From contig NC_135550.1 of the NCBI RefSeq assembly GCF_964340395.1, positions 1,054,001 to 1,118,000 on the forward strand: 64,000 nt of DNA, written 5' to 3'. This document shows, piece by piece, positions 1 to 12,119 of this stretch (the stretch's first letter is position 1; the number at the start of each line of letters is the position of its first letter). The stretch is from Glandiceps talaboti. Taxonomy: Eukaryota; Hemichordata; Enteropneusta; Spengelidae. Under the pieces are notes generated by a model. That model searched no databases and had not been told where the DNA came from. It saw only the letters and a list, made by a program, of their open reading frames with translations. A program made the translations under genes and the position numbers.

Positions 1-1076
1 AGTGACAAATTTGTTATGTGACTTGTGGTAAAATGATCGTGATAATGAGGTTATGATATAAAGAGAATGGATATCATATTGGTAGTCGTTGTGAGTCTCA
101 ATGCTTCGCGATCTTGATATTAGTGAAATTACCGTTGTGTTATGTCGATGTGTAAATGATAGTAACAGTTTATGTTGTTAGATGGATAATTTTGGTAGAT
201 TGTAAAGTGACCGGAGTGCCGTGTTACGTGTAAGATGTACGCCGTGCTATGATTCAATGTCGCGTAAGATTTCGTCGTCAATGAGTTGGTCAGTGACGTG
301 TGGCGGATAGTGTACAGTTTCCAATGCATGTCATCATGTCGCCTGTCATACTCGGAAAATCCAAGATAGAAGCGTTTGTCTGTGTTGTCTATCAATTTGT
401 GTTTTAATATGTGCGAACGATCGTATAGTGAACAGTACATATGCACATTTGTTGCAGTTGACTGGAGACGTTCGGAGGCCACGGCTCAGTGTACTACACA
501 AGATCGGTCAAACGACGTCATTGCAAAATGGCGGAAAACAAACACTTAGTTGTTGTTGTTGAGTATGTTTCCAAAAGTATGATGTGACAGCATTTCAGCA
601 ATTGAAATTGTGAATAAGGTGATGTTGTTTTCTTATAAGTTATAGTGGTCTGAGGTCCTACACACCCATTGCGTACAGTGCAGCGTCACTCTCTGACGTA
701 ATGAAACAATTAGTTATTGATATGTTGGCTTTTTATATATAAATGACGTTTGTTTGTTGACTTTTTATATTGAATGCTAGACCCTTTCATGAAGGGTCCG
801 TTGTCTAGTGATTAACGAAGTGACAACAACAATGATCCATTGAAATATGAAATTGTCCTGACTTGGAGTGAAAACCGTGACTGCACAGGCTAAAAAGTTT
901 ACAGTTATTAAGAATCATGGGAATGGAAACAGTAAAATTATAGTATTGATGATTTGATGGAGATTGAATAACATTTGCATGTAATAGCTAATTAAATGTG
1001 AAACTACACATATCAATTCATTATGCTTTTGTAATCAAGATTATTATTTTTCCAAAATAGAAATTGTATTGAAGAC
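1..1076. other. No supported gene; possible promoter and first exon near 480-590
   Basis: No coding region is supported. Around 500-540 the sequence becomes CpG-richer and holds an ATGGCGG start in a good context at 528, opening a 19-codon frame that ends at 587. This resembles the 5' end of an animal transcript and could be the untranslated first exon of the gene proposed at 1077, but nothing proves a link. A splice-acceptor-like TTTTTCCAAAATAG ends at 1060. Confidence 0.25.
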
Positions 1077-2345
1077 ATGGGAAGAAGGAAATACTGGCGG
1101 AAAGCACTTGCTAAGAAAAAGGTAAGAAAACAGAGAGGGTTGAAATGTCATATTTGATATTATTTAAAATATTTATTGTGTAATGATATGTAAAACATTA
1201 GTAATTTCAAAATATGCAAGGGATTCTATTAAAAGAAAGAATAATTTCACATTTCATTGTTTAAAATGTGGTACTACTTTAGGGCGCATAAAAGTTGAAC
1301 CCCAACCCCCCCATGACATGGGGTCTGTTATTAGTCAAAACAAAATATGAAGTGTGAAATTTGTAGATTTTTAATTCAGTGATTCCAAATACTCATTTAG
1401 GTGACACATGGTATATTTTGAAAAGCACTCCCATAAAATGTTGGTATAAATAAAATCAATGTCATGGATATTATATCATGTCAAAGTATTTATGTGTATG
1501 CTTTCTCATTAACCTTCCATAATTTGGATATGGTCATATGTTCATGCATATTTAACCTTTTTCTTTCCATTTTTTTTCAGACAAGTGGTAATGATGTGCA
1601 GTGTGAATGCACAAGGTTGCAGGATCCTTCAGTAAAACCTGTATATTCGAATCCATCAATTTCTACTCAGTCTAATACTGTTCAAAATCAGCCTATTGGC
1701 ATTCGAGAACAAAAATATGTTGAAGCAAACATTAATATGGGTCAATTAACTGAACATTCGAATCCATCAGAGTCTTCAAGACTCTGTTCTACTCAATCCA
1801 ACACTGTTCAAAATCAGCCTATTGGCATTCGAGAACAAAAATATGTCGATACAAACATTGTAGAATCAAACATTAATATGGTGCGAAGTGATTCTGAAGG
1901 CATAAATATCAATAACGTGCAACCTGATGGTGAAGTCTCAACTATGACAAGCATACAAACATCAGATTCTGACATTGCCAAGCCGTCAAATACAGTGTCA
2001 TACATGTATTCTGGACATGATTAGCCTGCACATATTGCTGTATGTGGTGATATTACACAAACTGGTTCAAATGTTGAACTCATTCATTCACAACTTGCTC
2101 AACCTACATATACTGATTCAAATGCTGTACTCATTCAACCGACACGTACTCAGACTGTATCTGATTCACTTCAACATCCACAGACTAATTCTCATGCTGA
2201 ACTGGAATGTATTGTGTTTGGTAGTACACAACAGGGAAGTGCAAAGTTTAGTCCAATATCAAGTATTGCAAAGATAATATCAGGAATTCATACACAAGTG
2301 AACAAAAACATACAAAAATGTAAGCAAATATATCTAACAACATGA
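1077..2345 (+). pseudogene. Two-exon Ser/Thr/Asn/Gln-rich gene of unknown function, broken by a stop
   Basis: Seen: an ATG at 1077 opens a basic exon (MGRRKYWRKALAKKK) ending at a consensus GTAAGA donor (1122). A pyrimidine-rich acceptor ends at 1580, and the next exon continues in phase 0 to a TAG at 2022-2024. Beyond the TAG the same frame stays open to a TGA near 2343 with the same Ser/Thr/Gln/Asn-rich style, so the TAG looks like a disabling mutation. The second exon has a 42-codon internal duplication (1662 and 1788) whose core reads STQSNTVQNQPIGIREQKYV. The frame stops where a reversed family A repeat begins, so the 3' end was probably displaced. No domain is recognised. It could be a host gene or the accessory gene of a transposon. 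Matching splice phase and the in-frame repeat are the main coding evidence. Confidence 0.4.
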
Positions 2346-2514
2346 CCACGCCATAGCAACAGCCAAATGATAGCATATATCGTAAAGATAGCAACATGGT
2401 TGGCTAGGCAACTGGATAGTCATTCACCAAATGAACACTTATTGTTAGCATGGACTACCATATGTATAAACATTTTTAAAAAATGTACAGTTGTGCTACA
2501 ACACCATTGGCGGT
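2342..2514 (-). mobile_element. Family A non-autonomous element, 5'-end fragment
   Basis: Read on the minus strand, this matches the first ~170 bp of the longer A copy at 16294. It starts ACCGCCAATGG, followed by TGTAGCACAACTGTA and the start of the GGCTGTTGCTATGG unit. The rest of the element is missing. It separates the gene relic at 1077-2345 from the inverted-repeat element at 2521. Confidence 0.75.
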
Positions 2515-2520
2515 ATTTTT

Positions 2521-3880
2521 TATTATTTGCCGAGGAGAAGCATTACAATATCTTCGACAGGCATGGCGTTGACAGCATATTATAGCCCACTATACTCGAC
2601 TATACTCACTGATGTTGCCTTTTGAACGGCGCATTTAGCAACAAAGTAAACATATTTATCTTGAATAAATATACTAGCTATTAGATTGCCATATTATCAG
2701 CAATAAAATTGAGGAAATTTCGTGAGTTTAGTGTTGTCATTTACATGACTTTAGCAACTCGTCTGGAAGAAAACTTGTATGGTTTCCCTTGTTGCGATAT
2801 CACTTAATCTAATGCAACAAGCCTATTTAATATTCATTAGAAGAATTCAGTAACGAATCATGGTATTCGAAGTATACAGTTTAGGAAACCAACAAATCAA
2901 ATATCACGATGTGTTCATGATATTAAATATGATTGGACAATATTGACGTCGGCAATCAAGGTCGTGACCCCAACACATGGTTATGAAAGAAAGCCTGCAA
3001 TTAGATACTTGGCTAGCCACGTCCGGTCCAGTTTCTCAGGGTTTGTTTTGAAGTTAGAGACGTTATTTCTGTACGACTTGAAGAATTTTACAATATATCT
3101 GATTGATAAATATGGATTACATCAACACGTGGATAAATTTAACCCGACACGAATGTGCTTTGTGCTCTCCCGATTCCATACGTACATTGTACATACACTG
3201 CTTCAGCTTTGATCGGTGGAACTATCCTAGTATAAGCTTACTGCCGCAGCCGCGGTGACTGCACAAAACTTGACAACACTACTCCTCTACCGATATATAA
3301 TAATCACCTGTATACCGTGATAAAAACAAGCAATAATTTGAGTCTCCAACAAGTCGATGAGACCTACTTCTGTTGTGTCTGATCCGAATGCGAGTATCTT
3401 AGGTTTTATATGGGTTTCAGACTCAGACTAGAGTATTACGCCCTAGACAATAATAGATGTAAACTTGTGTTCACAAGCCAAACATGTGACAATACAAGAC
3501 CACAACGAAAACTGTGAAAAATTTACAGGTCAGTCTCATTTTATATATGGACAACAAAATTAGGTCGGTCACAGTTCCATTTACATGGTGCAATGACTCG
3601 GAGCGTACTTCCATATGCTCGGAGCAAATCGAATCAATTAGTGTATTATGGGACCAACAAATATATTGTGGCACATGTCCCGATACGCCTTCTTGAAGTT
3701 TCCCATTGGTATTCTAATAGCTAGTATATTTATTCGAGATGAAATATGTCTACTTTGTTGTTAAATGCACTGTTGAAAAGGCAACGCGAGTACGACTGGG
3801 CTAAAATATGCCGTCCTTGGCCCGGGGATGCCGTCAAACGTCACGATGGTATCGTAATGCTTCTTGTCGGCAAATAATAA
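2521..3880. mobile_element. Element G: ~1.36 kb with long terminal inverted repeats
   Basis: The left arm (2521-2697) is matched in inverted orientation by the right arm (3709-3880). Both contain ATTATTTGCCG, AGAAGCATTAC, a GTTGCCTTTT segment and TATACTAGCTATTAG, with point differences. The ~1 kb interior has no credible coding region. The form is that of a non-autonomous DNA transposon with ~175 bp inverted repeats. No target duplication could be fixed because both outer ends lie in T/A runs. Confidence 0.7.
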
Positions 3881-4838
3881 AAAAAGATAAATAAAAGTCA
3901 ATGAATGTGAAACACGCGACATTACAAGTGTTTATATATATCTAGTCTAGCCGTTTTTTCATAATATGGGGAGATAATATTTTATATGGGGAGATAATAT
4001 TTTAGCATTTATACCCACAGACACTGCCAATTAGTGAGAAAGTGTGAGTAAATATCGGTAAATGTTGGTTAATAAGACATGTAGAGTGTAGTTTTTGTTT
4101 ACAGATGTCTATTACAACCACCAGCAATGTATTTTTTCACAATGCTGTTGAGTTTTATTCACCTGTTGACTACGCTCGTCATAGGCTACGTGCTAACCAT
4201 GTCTCCTTATGACGTCATAAAATCCTGTGGTCTAGGTGGGACCGGAAATACCCGAAAACTCTCGAAGTAAATCCGAAGGGAAGTGACTGAAAAAAGGTCA
4301 TTTTAAGGTGTTTGCAGACGCTTTTGAAAAGTTTTAAAACCAGAATGCATTTCACAAACATGTAGTCTAGCAAATTAGCGATAGTGAATGTGAGCATTTT
4401 GAATCACCTTTAAATTGACATGTACAATATATGATTAATTCTTGTAAAGTGGTTGTTTCAAATGAATTCAAATGATATGAAATTAATATTTACAATATTT
4501 CAATGATCATTGAGAATAATTTTATTGAATAAATATTTCCTTTATTTCATATAAAGCACATATATATCATGGTGTTTCAATTACATTACATAAGTTATAT
4601 TTATCCAGCTTCTTCAAAAGATATACAACCTTTCTCACATGACAATTATACTTCCAGTTAATGTGTTAATCATGAATTCCAATGATCAAGTGTTAAAATT
4701 CAAATAATTAAACATGAAAGTGGTCATGTACACAGTTTTCAAGTGATTATGTAGTATATCAATTCTACAGACTAAGTAACTTCATCAAATTCTAATGGTC
4801 AAGTGAGAGTGGTTGTATCCAAGGTGATTCAGTACACC
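3881..4838. other. AT-rich stretch with no supported gene
   Basis: Apart from a short direct duplication near 3966-4003 (ATATGGGGAGATAATATTTT twice) there is no coding, RNA or repeat signal I can support. From 4440 to 4830 short phrases such as AATGATCA and GGTCAAGTGA recur loosely. Confidence 0.5.
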
Positions 4839-5300
4839 TTAACAGAGTAGTTTGGGATAAATGTGCCGTTTAAAAACAATCTCCATGTAAAAATTCTTCA
4901 CCGTAAGGTACATTGACCACATAAATACCCTTTTTGTGAAAAAGACGAAATCACATGACTGCAGTCCAAAAATGCCAAGTTGGCCTTGTATTTGATGACA
5001 GTATGGTGAGTGTTTACCTAGAGCCCAACTGCCATCTTGACAAGAACAACCCTTACTCTTGGCAGCCTCTTTTGGGTACTTGTTTCTGATGGTAAATGAA
5101 CATTTACATTCTAAACATTTCTGGCAATGACATTTGCACCCGATCAGTCCATCATGACTGCAACCTAAATAGGGATACCTACAAACTGAAAACCAAGTTA
5201 CAGATACCACAAATTTCTTGTGTCGTTTACCCTCAACTCGTCTATATTGCTGGTAAACACAGGTAGCTCTATGGATTAGTAAAACTACATCAAAAGTCAT
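4839..5300 (-). pseudogene. YqaJ-type exonuclease domain fragment (copy a)
   Basis: The ~150-residue translation has the core pattern of eukaryotic YqaJ/lambda-exonuclease-like proteins: YPYLGCSHDGLIGC (the metal-binding Asp region), then LECKCSF (the E-x-K catalytic pair), then HSPYCHQIQGQLGIFGLQSCDFV. The N-terminal helical region is absent, and the last ~30 residues are degenerate compared with the copy at 18296. In transposons of the ISL2EU type a YqaJ protein accompanies the DDE transposase, and two other YqaJ fragments in this window lie next to THAP/DDE transposase relics. No transposase partner is visible here. I take it as a solitary transposon-derived relic, not a host nuclease. Confidence 0.65.
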
Positions 5301-7261
5301 TCAATTTATCTTCAATAGTACTTTTTTTGGTATCTGAAGGAGAAAAAAATGAGACATAATATGAATGTTTTATATGCTAAATATGTATAGGCTTACATGT
5401 AGGACGCATTGAATATATTCCCCATCATATACCAATCACAGTCGAGTCCCGGGACTTGGATAACTGCCTTGAAAATGTTCAACATGCTACATTGCTACAA
5501 TGCTAGTAAAAGTATGTCGAGTCAGGTGTCTCGTACTCGTAACATGGTGTGGGCTCCACCTTATATATGTACATCCACAGTATAAACTATTGTATCATTA
5601 ACTGAATTAGTAACTCTGCTAAAGTTCATAAAATTCATAATATAAGGTGTCGGAGCGATAGGGTCACTAGACAGCTGACTAAAACAAAATACATTGTTTG
5701 AAATTTGAATATAAATATTGAATGCTATAAAACCTGTTTTGTTCACGTTTGATGACATACATGTAAGGTGATACATATAAATAACCAAGCCACACTCTAC
5801 AGTTACCACAGTCACAGTACACACAGTTGCTTGTGAGCAAAGATTCAATTCATAAGGATTATCCTAGTTTAAAACATTCGCATAATTCACAGAGTTATTG
5901 TCACCGTGTACGTGTCGCTGTTTCGTGTACGGTCTATGCATTGTACTGCGCGTACCGGTGACGATACGTTCTAATATTTTTGTACTAGGATTATTCCTGA
6001 ATATAATATTCAGATCACAAGCGATTGTTTTACAGTACTCAGGGGAAAAATATTATGATGTAACTGTCCTTCTTAGAAGATTGAACAGACTAGACTAGAC
6101 TAGACTAAACTCACCGTGTGAGATCTGGATCGACAGGAATGTCAAGCTTAAACTTTACCAGCTAAATCTATGAATTCCTTTTTCCTGTAGCCTGTAGTAT
6201 CCCGATCCACCAAGTGCTGATTGAGTTGCGAAACATGTAAGCCCTCTGGAAGTTTGTAAAGTTCTGAGCCATATTAGAATATGCAACAGAAGGAGGAGCT
6301 AGGCGTTTATATGAATGAGCCGTTAAAACAAGATGGCTGACTTTGTCCGAGTTTGTCCGAACTTGACGCAATGTGATGACGTATGCGTTCTATATATCAC
6401 GTGATTCAGAAACCCTCCAATGATTTATTGCTTGGCAAACTTCATATGGGAATCTTGATGAACTAAACTCTGAATTCATTGTATAGTGTCTAATCGATTT
6501 AATCTTGGAAAATTAACTGACTAATTAATAAATTGAACTTGAAATTTGTATTTCACTATACCAACTGAAATAATAAGTTGTCTACTGGTATATTAATTAC
6601 AGATCACTGGTTGATTGAATTGCAATACTGTGTTTAATACTGATCAACTCTATTGTTAATTAAGTTTAAGACATATACTATAGCAATTAATTTTTTCAAG
6701 TATTACTTCATTATAATATTGCCATATTGTAATTAATTTATTCCTGTCAACTTCCATATTAATTACAGATCATTGATTGATTGAGTTGAAATACTGTGTT
6801 TGATATTGATCAACTTTATTGTTATTTAAATTTAACATATATAGAGATTATATTAATTAAGTATTAATTCATTATAATATTTTTGTCGCATTGTAACTAA
6901 TTTAATCCCTGATTAATTTATTCACCATATTATTTCCATATTGCAATTAATTTGTTCAACCTGTACTATTATATTGCATAGATTGTATATTGGATAATTA
7001 ATTTATTTCATTATTAATTATCCCACTTGTAAGATATTCACGGTTGATATTGATTTATATAAGTATACTTATTTTGGTTGTAATAACAATATATACAAGT
7101 GTGGAAATTCCAAAATATTTGAGTGGCGAGTGTTTCATTCTCACTGTATACCCCAGACAGAGAACTTGTATCCAAAGTGACACCAAAAATAGTACCTCAG
7201 GCCCAGAGAAATTACTTCATGCAATCCAAGTACTATGTTTATTGAGATTAGACGAGAAACC
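5301..7261. other. AT-rich intronic or intergenic stretch, no supported gene
   Basis: No coding region is credible. From about 6420 to 7040 the sequence is very AT-rich, with a diverged direct duplication. A GTCTAGTCTAGTC-type run (TAGACTAGACTAGAC near 6090) is the only other low-complexity feature. This stretch should contain, or lie beyond, the 3' part of the minus-strand cyclin K gene, but I could not find further exons. Confidence 0.45.
6588..6838 (+). repeat. Diverged ~170 bp direct duplication
   Basis: ATTAATTACAGATCA followed by TTGATTGA, TACTGTGTTT and TGATCAACT appears at 6588-6668 and again at 6759-6836, with about 10-15% differences. It looks like a two-unit AT-rich tandem array. 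Confidence 0.6.
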
Positions 7262-8166
7262 GGTTACATATCCATTTGCCTATCCAACCCTGTTGTTATC
7301 TTTGCAATATATGCGATCATTTGGCTGTTGCTATGGGCATGGTCTTGTTGCTAGGCACATTTATATACATTTTTGGAACGTTTATTGACTTGTCTATTAA
7401 TCCCTGTTATCTTTGCAATATATGTGACCATTTGGCTGTTGCCATGGGCGTGGTCTGGTTGCTAGGCATATTTGCATACACATTTTGAATGCTTGTTCAC
7501 TTGTCTTAGAATTCCACTTGCTATATTTGTGAAATACACTACTGTTTGGATGTTGCTATGGGCGTGGTCATGGTTGCTAGGGCCAATTGTGTCAAAATGT
7601 TATGAAGAAAATCAGCAGAATGACACTTCTAGAAACATCTCACCAAGTGATAGTCTCACTGACAGGTTTTTTGAACAAAATTCACTGCACATTTGTACAC
7701 CAAATTGGCATACCACTAACAAAATCATTATATGCTTTAACATTTCTTTATCTATACACCTCCAGATGCATCCCCATTAAATTTCAGCCCAATTGGTTAA
7801 GTAGTTTTGGACTGAAAGATTTTTGATCAAAAAGACACATTTTAGCCCTAATATATCACTGTTGGGATCATCATGTCGTGAACAAATCTTAATCTTAACA
7901 CCCTTAAGAATGTTCCCATCAAATTTCAGACCGATCTGCCCAGCAGTTTTTGAGTTTTTTGACCAAAATCACACACTGATGATCATTTTGATTTGAGCAA
8001 TCTTTCCAACTAGACACCCAAGGTAATACATCCACCAAATATCATATCATGGCAATCGGTCCAGCAGTTTTTAACTTTAAGTAGCTTACACAGACAGACA
8101 GACAGACAGACAGACACTTTGCCATGCCTATAGCACTACTGAACCTTATCAGTTCAGTCGTGCTAA
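7262..8166 (+). mobile_element. Family A element, nearly complete 3' part (copy A2)
   Basis: Order: about three tandem units of ~105-115 bp containing GGCTGTTGCTATGGGC (7290-7590); a conserved ~480 bp body (7590-8085); a CAGA tract (8092-8118); then a terminal hairpin at 8130-8164 whose arms TAGCACTACTGAAC and GTTCAGTCGTGCTA pair around a short loop, followed by AAAA. The 5' ACCGCCAATGG end is missing. It carries no coding capacity. The CAGA tract plus end hairpin layout is that of Helentron-type non-autonomous elements. Confidence 0.75.
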
Positions 8167-8912
8167 AAAGTGCATAGACCCCCAGGAAGTTAGTCTCTGA
8201 AGGGTTAAAACAGAAATACAAATTATGATGAGGTATGAATCTTGATGACTTTATCCCTCAAGACACCACTTTGACTTGAAAATGAACTTCATTTTCAGCA
8301 GATTATATGCAAGTTAATGATGTTTTTCTGATGAAGTCAAGTGATTTGAGCATGATAAATTGTAAGTTTAGATACTGAAAAAAAAAGAGCATGAGGTGTA
8401 ATTGGATGAATTGTATTACATTTTTCAAATCATTAAGCTACTGATATGTACTTAAAACTATGAATAAACTATGACAATACAATATTTATTACAAAGTATA
8501 TTTACTTTCTGTTTTTGATATTACCCCCCCCCCCCCCCCCCCATACAACGAAATGCCCCCTTATTTTTCATGGAAGAGGCCCAAGTGCCCCCTAATCATG
8601 ACATCCTTGAATGAACATATGGTATGAATAGACACGCATAGACACTCAAATGAGGTCTCTTTATTTTTAAGCTTCCAGTTATAGGGCAAAATGTGAATAT
8701 TAACACGACAAGTAGGGCTGCTATTCAGCCATTATCACAAAGGTAAAGAATCAAAGTGAAATGCATATGTGGAATGTAGTGTCTGACATTTGTGCTAGGT
8801 TTGGTTGAAAGTGGCTTATGCATTTCAGAGATACAGGGCAGACACATACAGATACATGCATGGACACACAAAACCCAATGTAGTAGTACTTTGACTAATA
8901 AGACTACCCTAC
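8167..8912. other. Intron of cyclin K, no gene
   Basis: Holds a poly-C run (8524-8542) and, at 8700-8870, a stretch that resembles the tandem unit of family I (GTCTGACAT, TGGTTGAAAGT, TGCATTTCAGAGATA). It may be a diverged copy of that family. Nothing coding is seen. Confidence 0.4.
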
Positions 8913-8955
8913 CTTGTGGAGGAGGCGTAGGAGGTGCTGGTTCAGGTGGTGTTTT
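8913..8955 (-). CDS. CCNK: Cyclin K exon, proline-rich
   Basis: On the minus strand a TTATTTTGTAG acceptor precedes 43 bases encoding KTPPEPAPPTPPPQ, followed by a GTAGGG donor. It starts in phase 0, exactly what the exon at 12907-12792 leaves, and ends with one base over. Cyclin K proteins have a low-complexity proline-rich tail after the cyclin folds, which fits. Being short and low-complexity it is the least certain of the five exons; phase agreement is the main support. The next exon is not found to its left in the window. Confidence 0.6.
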
Positions 8956-9678
8956 CTACAAAATAATCATTACAGGTATGAGTAAGTTCACAATGATAAA
9001 ATCTGAACACTCTCAATGATACAACAATACATTATCTTGGTCATGCCTAATCAAATTATTTGGAACATATCTTGCTTGGAAATGACAGTATCATAACTCT
9101 TTGCATCTTTTGTTTCCTTACATGTACAATCAATCTTGTTTACATAATTATATTTTAATGTTCTTGTTGTAAATATTTTCCCATTATTATTACACAAATA
9201 GCAATAAACCTAGTCACAAGCTTGTGACAATATGGCATTTATTTATATTGCAGTTCTGTTTACAGGTACCAGTAAATGAAAGATTTTTTTCAAATTTATT
9301 GTCCAGAATTACCTTAAATGCCACATCATGATTCTTCATGGATATCATTAAATTTGTGTGTTGTATTGTGTAACATGTTATGTTGGGATGTTTGTAGTGT
9401 TGGGTTTTCAGTAAAATTAGCCAGGCGCCTGAGGGCGTACTTCACCCTAGACTCCGTTGCAGCCAACAGGCGCCTAAAGCATTATATGTATGCATGCAAC
9501 CTTTGACTCGAATGTATGATGTCATTGTTCGTTATAGGGGGGTATTAGTAATTCAATTTCCTAGAAATTGGCGCCAAGAGTACATTGATATGTAGATTAC
9601 TGTTTACCATAACACGACAAACAGGTCAGTGGTCAGAATTCGAAGTTCACAGAAAATTTATGAATGAAAATCTAAATA

Positions 9679-10437
9679 TGGCGACCGGAGAAAACAACGA
9701 TCGCGCGATCGCGAACTATCGGTATCATTAGTCGGGTTAGTTCGACGTAACTCAGATGACGAGGCAGAATTAAAATATTTCACCTGATGACAGTGACGAC
9801 TCCCGTAGTAGTAGTGGCAGTAGTGACGATGACTCGATCGAGTGGTCGCGTGACATAACTGAAGTTGATGACTTTGAATTTAACCAAATTTCAGGAATAA
9901 ATTTTGATTTCAATGATAAATCAGCGACAGATGTTATTGAATGTTTTTTCACTCCGGAACTTATGACTAAAATAGTAACTGAATGAACTAACCGCTTTGC
10001 TGATTGTGATCCAAACAACCGGAAGTCAATGGGAAGCTATATCCGACAATCATCTTGAAGTGTTTTTAGGTCTTTAGCGATGGGATTAGTTGACAAGAAG
10101 GGATCATTCAGGGAGTATTGGTCTGAATATTGGCTTTTGGAAAACACATGCCTCGTCACCTGTACTATCAAATTTTACGATATCTATACTTTGTTGATAA
10201 TGAAACTCAACCCACTGATCGAAATGACCCTAACTTTGACAAACTACAGAAAATAAAACCCACAACCCAAAGTGATGACATTAGATTTGACAGAGATTTG
10301 CAGCATGCACCACCTTTAACAGAAACTAAATCAAAATGTCAATTACACATGCATAGGAAAGATACAAAGTACATTTGTGGAACATTTAAGGTTAGGATGT
10401 GTCCAGTATACCCTGTTTCCAATGATATCACTATATG
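9679..10437 (+). pseudogene. piggyBac transposase relic with internal deletion
   Basis: A reading that changes frame several times matches the piggyBac (DDE_Tnp_1_7) layout. It has an acidic Ser/Asp-rich N-terminus (9780-9850), then ATDVIECFFTPELMTKIV and TNRFADCDPN, the stretch LAMGLVDKKGSFREYWS (10075-10125), and MPRHLYYQILRYLYF with DPNFDKLQKIKP (10148-10262). After that the catalytic middle is missing, and the text resumes in the C-terminal cysteine-rich domain with RKDTKYICGTFKVRMCPVYP (10352-10412). There are in-frame stops (TGA near 9985 and 10056) and a frameshift near 10130. It lies in a cyclin K intron and is non-functional. Assignment to piggyBac is firm from the order of motifs, though the active-site aspartates are in the deleted part. 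Confidence 0.8.
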
Positions 10438-10769
10438 AATGATTACCAGTACAATGATTCAGAGTATGCAGGTTGAGAATTAGTTAGGAAAAGGAAGAAT
10501 CTGTAGAGTAGGATAATTGCAGGAAAAAACCAGTAGTGATGAGTAAAATAAACTTTATTCATAGTTTTGGATGGATTTTATCTTTAAAAAGCAGTAAGAA
10601 GAATAATCTATAATTCAATTTGCATAATAATATGCTAATTTGCATATCAATGCCCCTTGATACACTGTAACATCTTAACTTTACATGCACCACATTTAAG
10701 TTGGGTCAGTTGTCATAGAAACAAAGCATATAAAAGTTATAATGTCTTGACAAGTAAGTCTAAAATTTA

Positions 10770-10824
10770 TTCAGGCCCTAGGGGGTCCTATATAGGGCCA
10801 CCTATATAGGAAGTAAAGGGTTAA
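10770..10824 (+). repeat. Probable right terminus of the piggyBac relic, ending GGG-TTAA
   Basis: A palindromic segment (CCTATATAGGGCCACCTATA onwards) leads to AAGTAAAGGG followed by TTAA at 10821-10824. piggyBac elements insert at TTAA and commonly carry CCC/GGG next to it. No matching left TTAA-CCC end was found upstream of 9679, so the left terminus is lost or unrecognised. Confidence 0.4.
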
Positions 10825-11019
10825 CAGTACAGCTAAAACTGTAGTTCCCTTCGAAAACATACTTACCCATATTCTTTCATTTAGGTATTTATCCCCATCC
10901 CCAAACAACATAGCGAGAGATCAAAAAATGTCTATCTAGGGGGCCTTATCCCTCAATGCTCCAGTTAAAAATAAATGAAGCGAACCACCAGCTAGTGTGT
11001 TACCAGAAGCATAATACAA

Positions 11020-11075
11020 GCCCTGCCCTGTATAATTACCAGATTTAAACTGAATACCTTCCGTAAGGCCTAAGG
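11020..11075 (+). repeat. Family D fragment
   Basis: ACCAGATTTAAACTGAATACC followed by TTCCGTAAGG matches 25458-25492 (ACCAGATGTAAACTGAATG, TTCCGTAAGG) with few differences. It is a short 5'-side fragment of the repeat described at 25390. Confidence 0.5.
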
Positions 11076-11136
11076 GTATGGTAAAATGTATGCAAATGTG
11101 CCTAGCAACAAGACCACGCCCATAGCAACAGCAAAG

Positions 11137-11137
<1 letters not shown>

Positions 11138-11209
<72 letters not shown>
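11138..11209. repeat. (TA)n microsatellite
   Basis: An almost pure run of about 36 AT dinucleotides. Confidence 0.95.
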
Positions 11210-11211
<2 letters not shown>

Positions 11212-11345
11212 GATGCAATCATTTTCATTTGAGCAATTTCCCAACTAGCCACCACAAGTAATGTCCCTATCAAATACCAAGAAGTAACATGACCACCAAA
11301 TATCAAAGCAATCGATCCAGCAGTTTTTGACTTTAAGTCATTTAC

Positions 11346-11463
<118 letters not shown>

Positions 11464-11490
11464 CGATTCCTATAGCACAACTGAACTGAC

Positions 11491-12119
11491 ACAAATTTAG
11501 AGAAGATTAGAGTGGACAAGATGCCTTTATTTAGTCAATAAAGAGGGAATTATATACAGCTGAAAGAGAGTAAAGTAGTAGGGGAAAGAAAAAAAAGTTT
11601 TATGTCACCACAAAATCAATGAGTTAATTGATCTCACAAATAGGTTTTATTTCGCCACAAAATTAATCATTCAACCAAATAATAACTCAATCAATAATCA
11701 ACCGATTACTCAATTACAAGCTCGCTGTGCCCTGTGAAAAGTACCAGGTGTAAGGAGGTTACTTGCATAAAATCTACATAGGTATGAACATGAAGTCGTC
11801 ATTTTCCCAGTGTCCATTGTGTATTCAACATACCGGCAAGCTTGAGTGATACATGCCAAGTTAAGAATTAGTCAATTTCTGCTTTCCATAATACGTATTC
11901 ATAGAGCAAGTGCAACTGTTCAGCAATGAATGAGTTGACGGACCAGCATGGAAAATTTCATCAATTCCACTGTTTGTAAGAGGAGTTAGCGAAAAAGATT
12001 TTCTACCATGGGGATGTGTCCTATTCTATACTCTTAACTAATATTTGTTACCTACCCCTGTTCAAGGTCAAAAGTCAAGGTCTTAAAATAAATATCATAT
12101 TTGATAATATGGGTGTAGG
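11491..12119. other. Cyclin K intron, nothing recognised
   Basis: AT-rich, with no coding, inverted-repeat or family signal that I can support. Confidence 0.5.

Noticed and set aside
129-482. 117-codon minus-strand frame at the left edge
   Set aside because: No domain, no clear splice or start context, and the region upstream of 528 looks like promoter sequence for the other strand.
7044-7488. Plus-strand frames with MRSFGCCYGHGLVARHI and CNICDHLAVAMG
   Set aside because: They are family A tandem units. The same words recur at 16614, 36404 and elsewhere with frame breaks.
8913-8955. Calling the last cyclin K exon at or left of 8913 as the gene end
   Set aside because: No stop codon or poly-A signal follows in frame; the exon ends at a donor, so the gene must continue, and I could not find the next exon between 1 and 8900.
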